A stretch of DNA of 64,000 nucleotides from Dolomedes plantarius (Eukaryota; Arthropoda; Arachnida; Araneae; Dolomedidae), in assembly GCA_907164885.2 (NCBI GenBank), contig OU015493.1, forward strand, positions 54,847,302 to 54,911,301, read 5' to 3'. Made by a program: the position numbers and the translations under genes. The notes beneath the pieces are model-generated. The model worked only from the letters and a program-made list of their open reading frames with translations, did no database searches and was not told the DNA's origin. This document shows, one piece after another, positions 61,537-64,000 of this stretch. Numbering within the stretch: position 1 is the first letter of the stretch; every line of letters begins with the position of its first letter.

Positions 61537-63820
61537 GAAGAGAGAGTGAAAAAGACCCTAATTTTTTAAAGGTGTTTTCTACCACCTCCTTTCTTACTTT
61601 AAATATGATCATTTTCATTTAAATATTAATTCTTAATTCTGTCTAATTTCAAACAAAATTATACCTATATTTGAGATTATTTTGAACAAACTAATCAAAC
61701 TCGTTTATTTTTAAATGATATACGTAGCAAAAGTGAAATGCGAATAATTTTTTCAGTTTAATATAGATGGTAATAATTTTATTTCGGTAACAGATGCAAT
61801 ATAGGTCTTAAAAAATTTTTAGCTATAATTTCCTATTTTAAGTCAAAAATATTTTGACTTTTATCATGTGTATGAGAAATCATATCCAACTTGACTTTCT
61901 AATTGGTCTATCTTACTATGTATTGTGCAATATGTGCTTTATCTTCCATGTCAGAGAGTTCCATGTCAGAAAGGATATATTTTTTAAAAGTCCTGACAAC
62001 AGTTTTTTTTTTTGGCTTTTCTTCAAAAATTAATTAAAAATATGCAAAAAGATCTACAAAAATTAGCTTAAAATTCCGATAAAATGAAAAAAAACTAAAA
62101 TTTAAAACTAAACCCCGAACACACTTAAATTACAATATTTTTGCCAAAAATGTAAAGTCCCTTTAAACTCCCTCATTTTTAACTAATCAAGTCTTTCAAG
62201 TAGTTTCAATTGACTTGGTAGTTCCAGTACGCATAACCTTGAAGGTAAATTACTATGTGCAGCTTTTTTGTGTGTTTGTGAGTGTTGAGTGTGTTATTCC
62301 ACGCTTTAAAATAAGGATTCCCAACGGGATACATGTGGACTCCTTGTGGGTCGATGGATGTTTAAAAGGGTCTATAGTATTCCAGGGATCTACTGGAGGT
62401 CAATGTTAAATTTTTCTGTTTTAAAATTTAATTTAATTCTTTAGAAATGTAATTATAACATAATAATATCCGTTTTAATATGTATAGATACATATTTGCA
62501 TAGGGCAGAGTGATCCACGCATCTAAAGTCGAATGTCATGACGCTTTTGTATATGCCTCGAATGGCACCGTCGGCTTCTATTTGTGTACCAACACTAGGC
62601 AGAACTGAGGAAATCCACTGGACCTTAAACTGCACATGGGTCCTCGCGATTCAACCATGAGTAGCAGTTACGTTTTTTTTTTTCTCTTGGCGATGTTTGT
62701 GCAGTTACAATCTATGTTTCTGAAATCTTGTTTGTACTTCTGAAATTAAAACTGCAAATAGTACAAAAATAATAAAACATAAACCTAATGAACTACTTTT
62801 TCTAATTTTTTGTTTATATTCTTAGTCAAATTGTTATTTTTAAGTGTTTTATGTGCAATTATTATTATTATTATTATCTTGTATTCTGCATATTATAGAG
62901 AAAAATGTGAGGGAGTCGATGAAGAAAATCATTCTTTTAAAAGAGGTCGAAGCAGGAAAAAGGTTGGGAATCCCGGCTTTAAAATTCCCAGCAGGCACAA
63001 TATCATTCAAAGAGCTCAAAATACATTATTACTCAGACATTTTACAACTTGGTCCCTTTCATGGGTTGAATCTTGAAAGGCTATTCTAGGAGAGCAGAGG
63101 CAGACTATAGTATAAATTATTGAATATGTGCTCATCTAATTTTATTTTAGAGGTCAGAAAAAGTGGATTAACCCCTAAAGCAGGTTGGAACTGGGAAGTG
63201 TTAAACTATTTAAGTACATTAATAAAATTAATGTATTTAGATTACGCAGCTGATTTACTTCATCAGAGAATTGCGCGGATATACGAGTAGATTATAGACA
63301 AAAATGAAACATCTCTGAGCGCGAATTCTTGGCATCTTCATGGTAATCTCGGTAAAAGAAAATTGTCTGAAGCTTAGATTTTTGACAGCTATCCTCATCG
63401 GAAAACAAGGTGTTTCTTTTTGTAAGTTTTCTGTTATATAAGGAATAAAATGAACCAAGTCCTTGACAGTTAGCTCTGAAAAAGAATTGAACAACAGTAA
63501 TAATTTACTGTTGATTTTTCTTTGTGTTTTCTGATTCAGTAACGTAAAATGTACGCTACGAATTCGGATCATTAATACTGTGAAATACATGATGTTTTTA
63601 CAGTACAATAGCAGTGTTTGTACGAAACGATCGCAACACAGACTTGATTCACTTTAAATCTCAACCCTCCATATACTACTCTGATCAATAGTATGTGATG
63701 TCAAGAGCTAAATTCAGAAATCTTAAATCTAAAATTTCCAAACGGAACAAAGTTCAATCTGTCAGATTACTGTCAGATTACACTTTGCATTTTAAAACCA
63801 TTCCCATGAAGCATATAAAC
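61537..63820. other. No confident gene
   Basis: Two stretches look faintly coding. Minus 62635-62453 reads KVQWISSVLPSVGTQIEADG then AIRGIYKSVMTFDFR, and plus 62890-63089 reads ESMKKIILLKEVEAGKRLGI then PALKFPAGTISFKELK. Neither has a good start, splice context or a family I recognise, so they are noted but not called. Confidence 0.35.
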
Positions 63821-63962
63821 TGTACGTGACGTCCCTCTCTATAATACCTTACATAAAATGCACGTGAACAGATATTCACGTGCTAAGTTTCTCCTCCCCT
63901 GACGTCACATATGAGCATTTTGAACGTTGTTTTGAAAAAAATAATCGACTTGTTCTGTAACC
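63821..63962 (+). promoter_or_regulatory. Promoter-like cluster of CRE and E-box sites
   Basis: A perfect CRE palindrome TGACGTCA lies at 63900-63907, and a second TGACGTCC near 63825. Two CACGTG E-boxes lie near 63861 and 63878. A C/T-rich initiator-like tract (TTTCTCCTCCCC) is next to the CRE. The cluster lies immediately 5' of an ATG in strong context. Such clustering is unusual for this AT-rich window. Function is inferred only from motif density. Confidence 0.35.
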
Positions 63963-64000
63963 ATGGCTACCTTGTTTGAATCTTTGTTTAATGATCTTTC
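63963..64000 (+). CDS. Possible start of a host gene, cut by the window end
   Basis: ATG at 63963 in the context AACCATGG (near-optimal Kozak) opens MATLFESLFNDL and remains open to the last base. Only 12 codons are visible, so no family can be named. Support comes from the start context and the CRE/E-box cluster 60-140 bases upstream. It could equally be chance. Confidence 0.3.
   Translation, partial: MATLFESLFNDL

Noticed and set aside
62453..63089. Two faintly protein-like frames (minus 62453-62635; plus 62844-63089)
   Set aside because: No good start, splice signals or recognised domain. Kept only as a note in the region entry.

Overview
The window is AT-rich animal DNA with no operons, no ribosome-binding-site-led genes and no bacterial features. 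It has the texture of an arthropod genome. Tc1/mariner, pogo/Tigger, hAT, Helitron, LINE, tRNA-derived SINE and Ty3/gypsy-type sequences are interleaved with long (TA)n, (CA)n and (ACAT)n tracts. The transposase types and the SINE would fit an arachnid such as a spider, but that is inference from remembered family resemblance and no search was run.

Only one host gene is clear. It is a large coding exon of an UNC93-type membrane protein on the minus strand (9145-10287), ending at a consensus splice donor. A second possible host gene start lies at the extreme right end (ATG at 63963), behind a CRE- and E-box-containing stretch. Nearly everything else that can be named is mobile DNA.

Layout. 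57-1915: an internally deleted Tc1 element and a decayed Tigger/pogo element, each abutting (TA)n arrays. 3441-8109: a SINE, a 299-bp tandem duplication, two related TTAA-flanked MITEs, a non-autonomous Helitron and a hAT element with a perfect 8-bp target duplication. 9145-10287: the UNC93 exon. 13126-14229: a GC-richer block with a perfect 20-bp-arm hairpin. 14675-15729: a minisatellite followed by a broken pogo-type transposase. 16271-22522: a degenerate gypsy retrotransposon whose 3' LTR is split near its end by a 1.44-kb solo LTR. 22563-23863: a DD41D mariner with an uninterrupted transposase. 25305-27251: tandem repeats and another TTAA-flanked MITE. 28417-29588: a microsatellite and LINE ORF2 remnants. 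32014-33421: a Tc1 element with two nonsense codons. 36802-41510: a 4.7-kb element with about 715-bp terminal inverted repeats, carrying a broken PIN/XPG-like nuclease gene and two nested transposons. 41786-43245: a Tc1 element with a single frameshift. 47346-48940: a mariner relic and two hairpin MITEs. 51424-61478: Helitron pieces in both orientations, two separate helicase relics, an LTR-like block and an unclassified inverted-repeat element.

The genes do not form a pathway. They are an insertion record: Tigger and Tc1 within the long-TIR element, solo LTR within gypsy, Helitron within Helitron. The features most worth following are the long-TIR nuclease element, the apparently intact DD41D mariner, and the solo LTR that lets the gypsy terminus be read exactly. 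All coordinates and matches were read by eye; no alignment or database search was possible.
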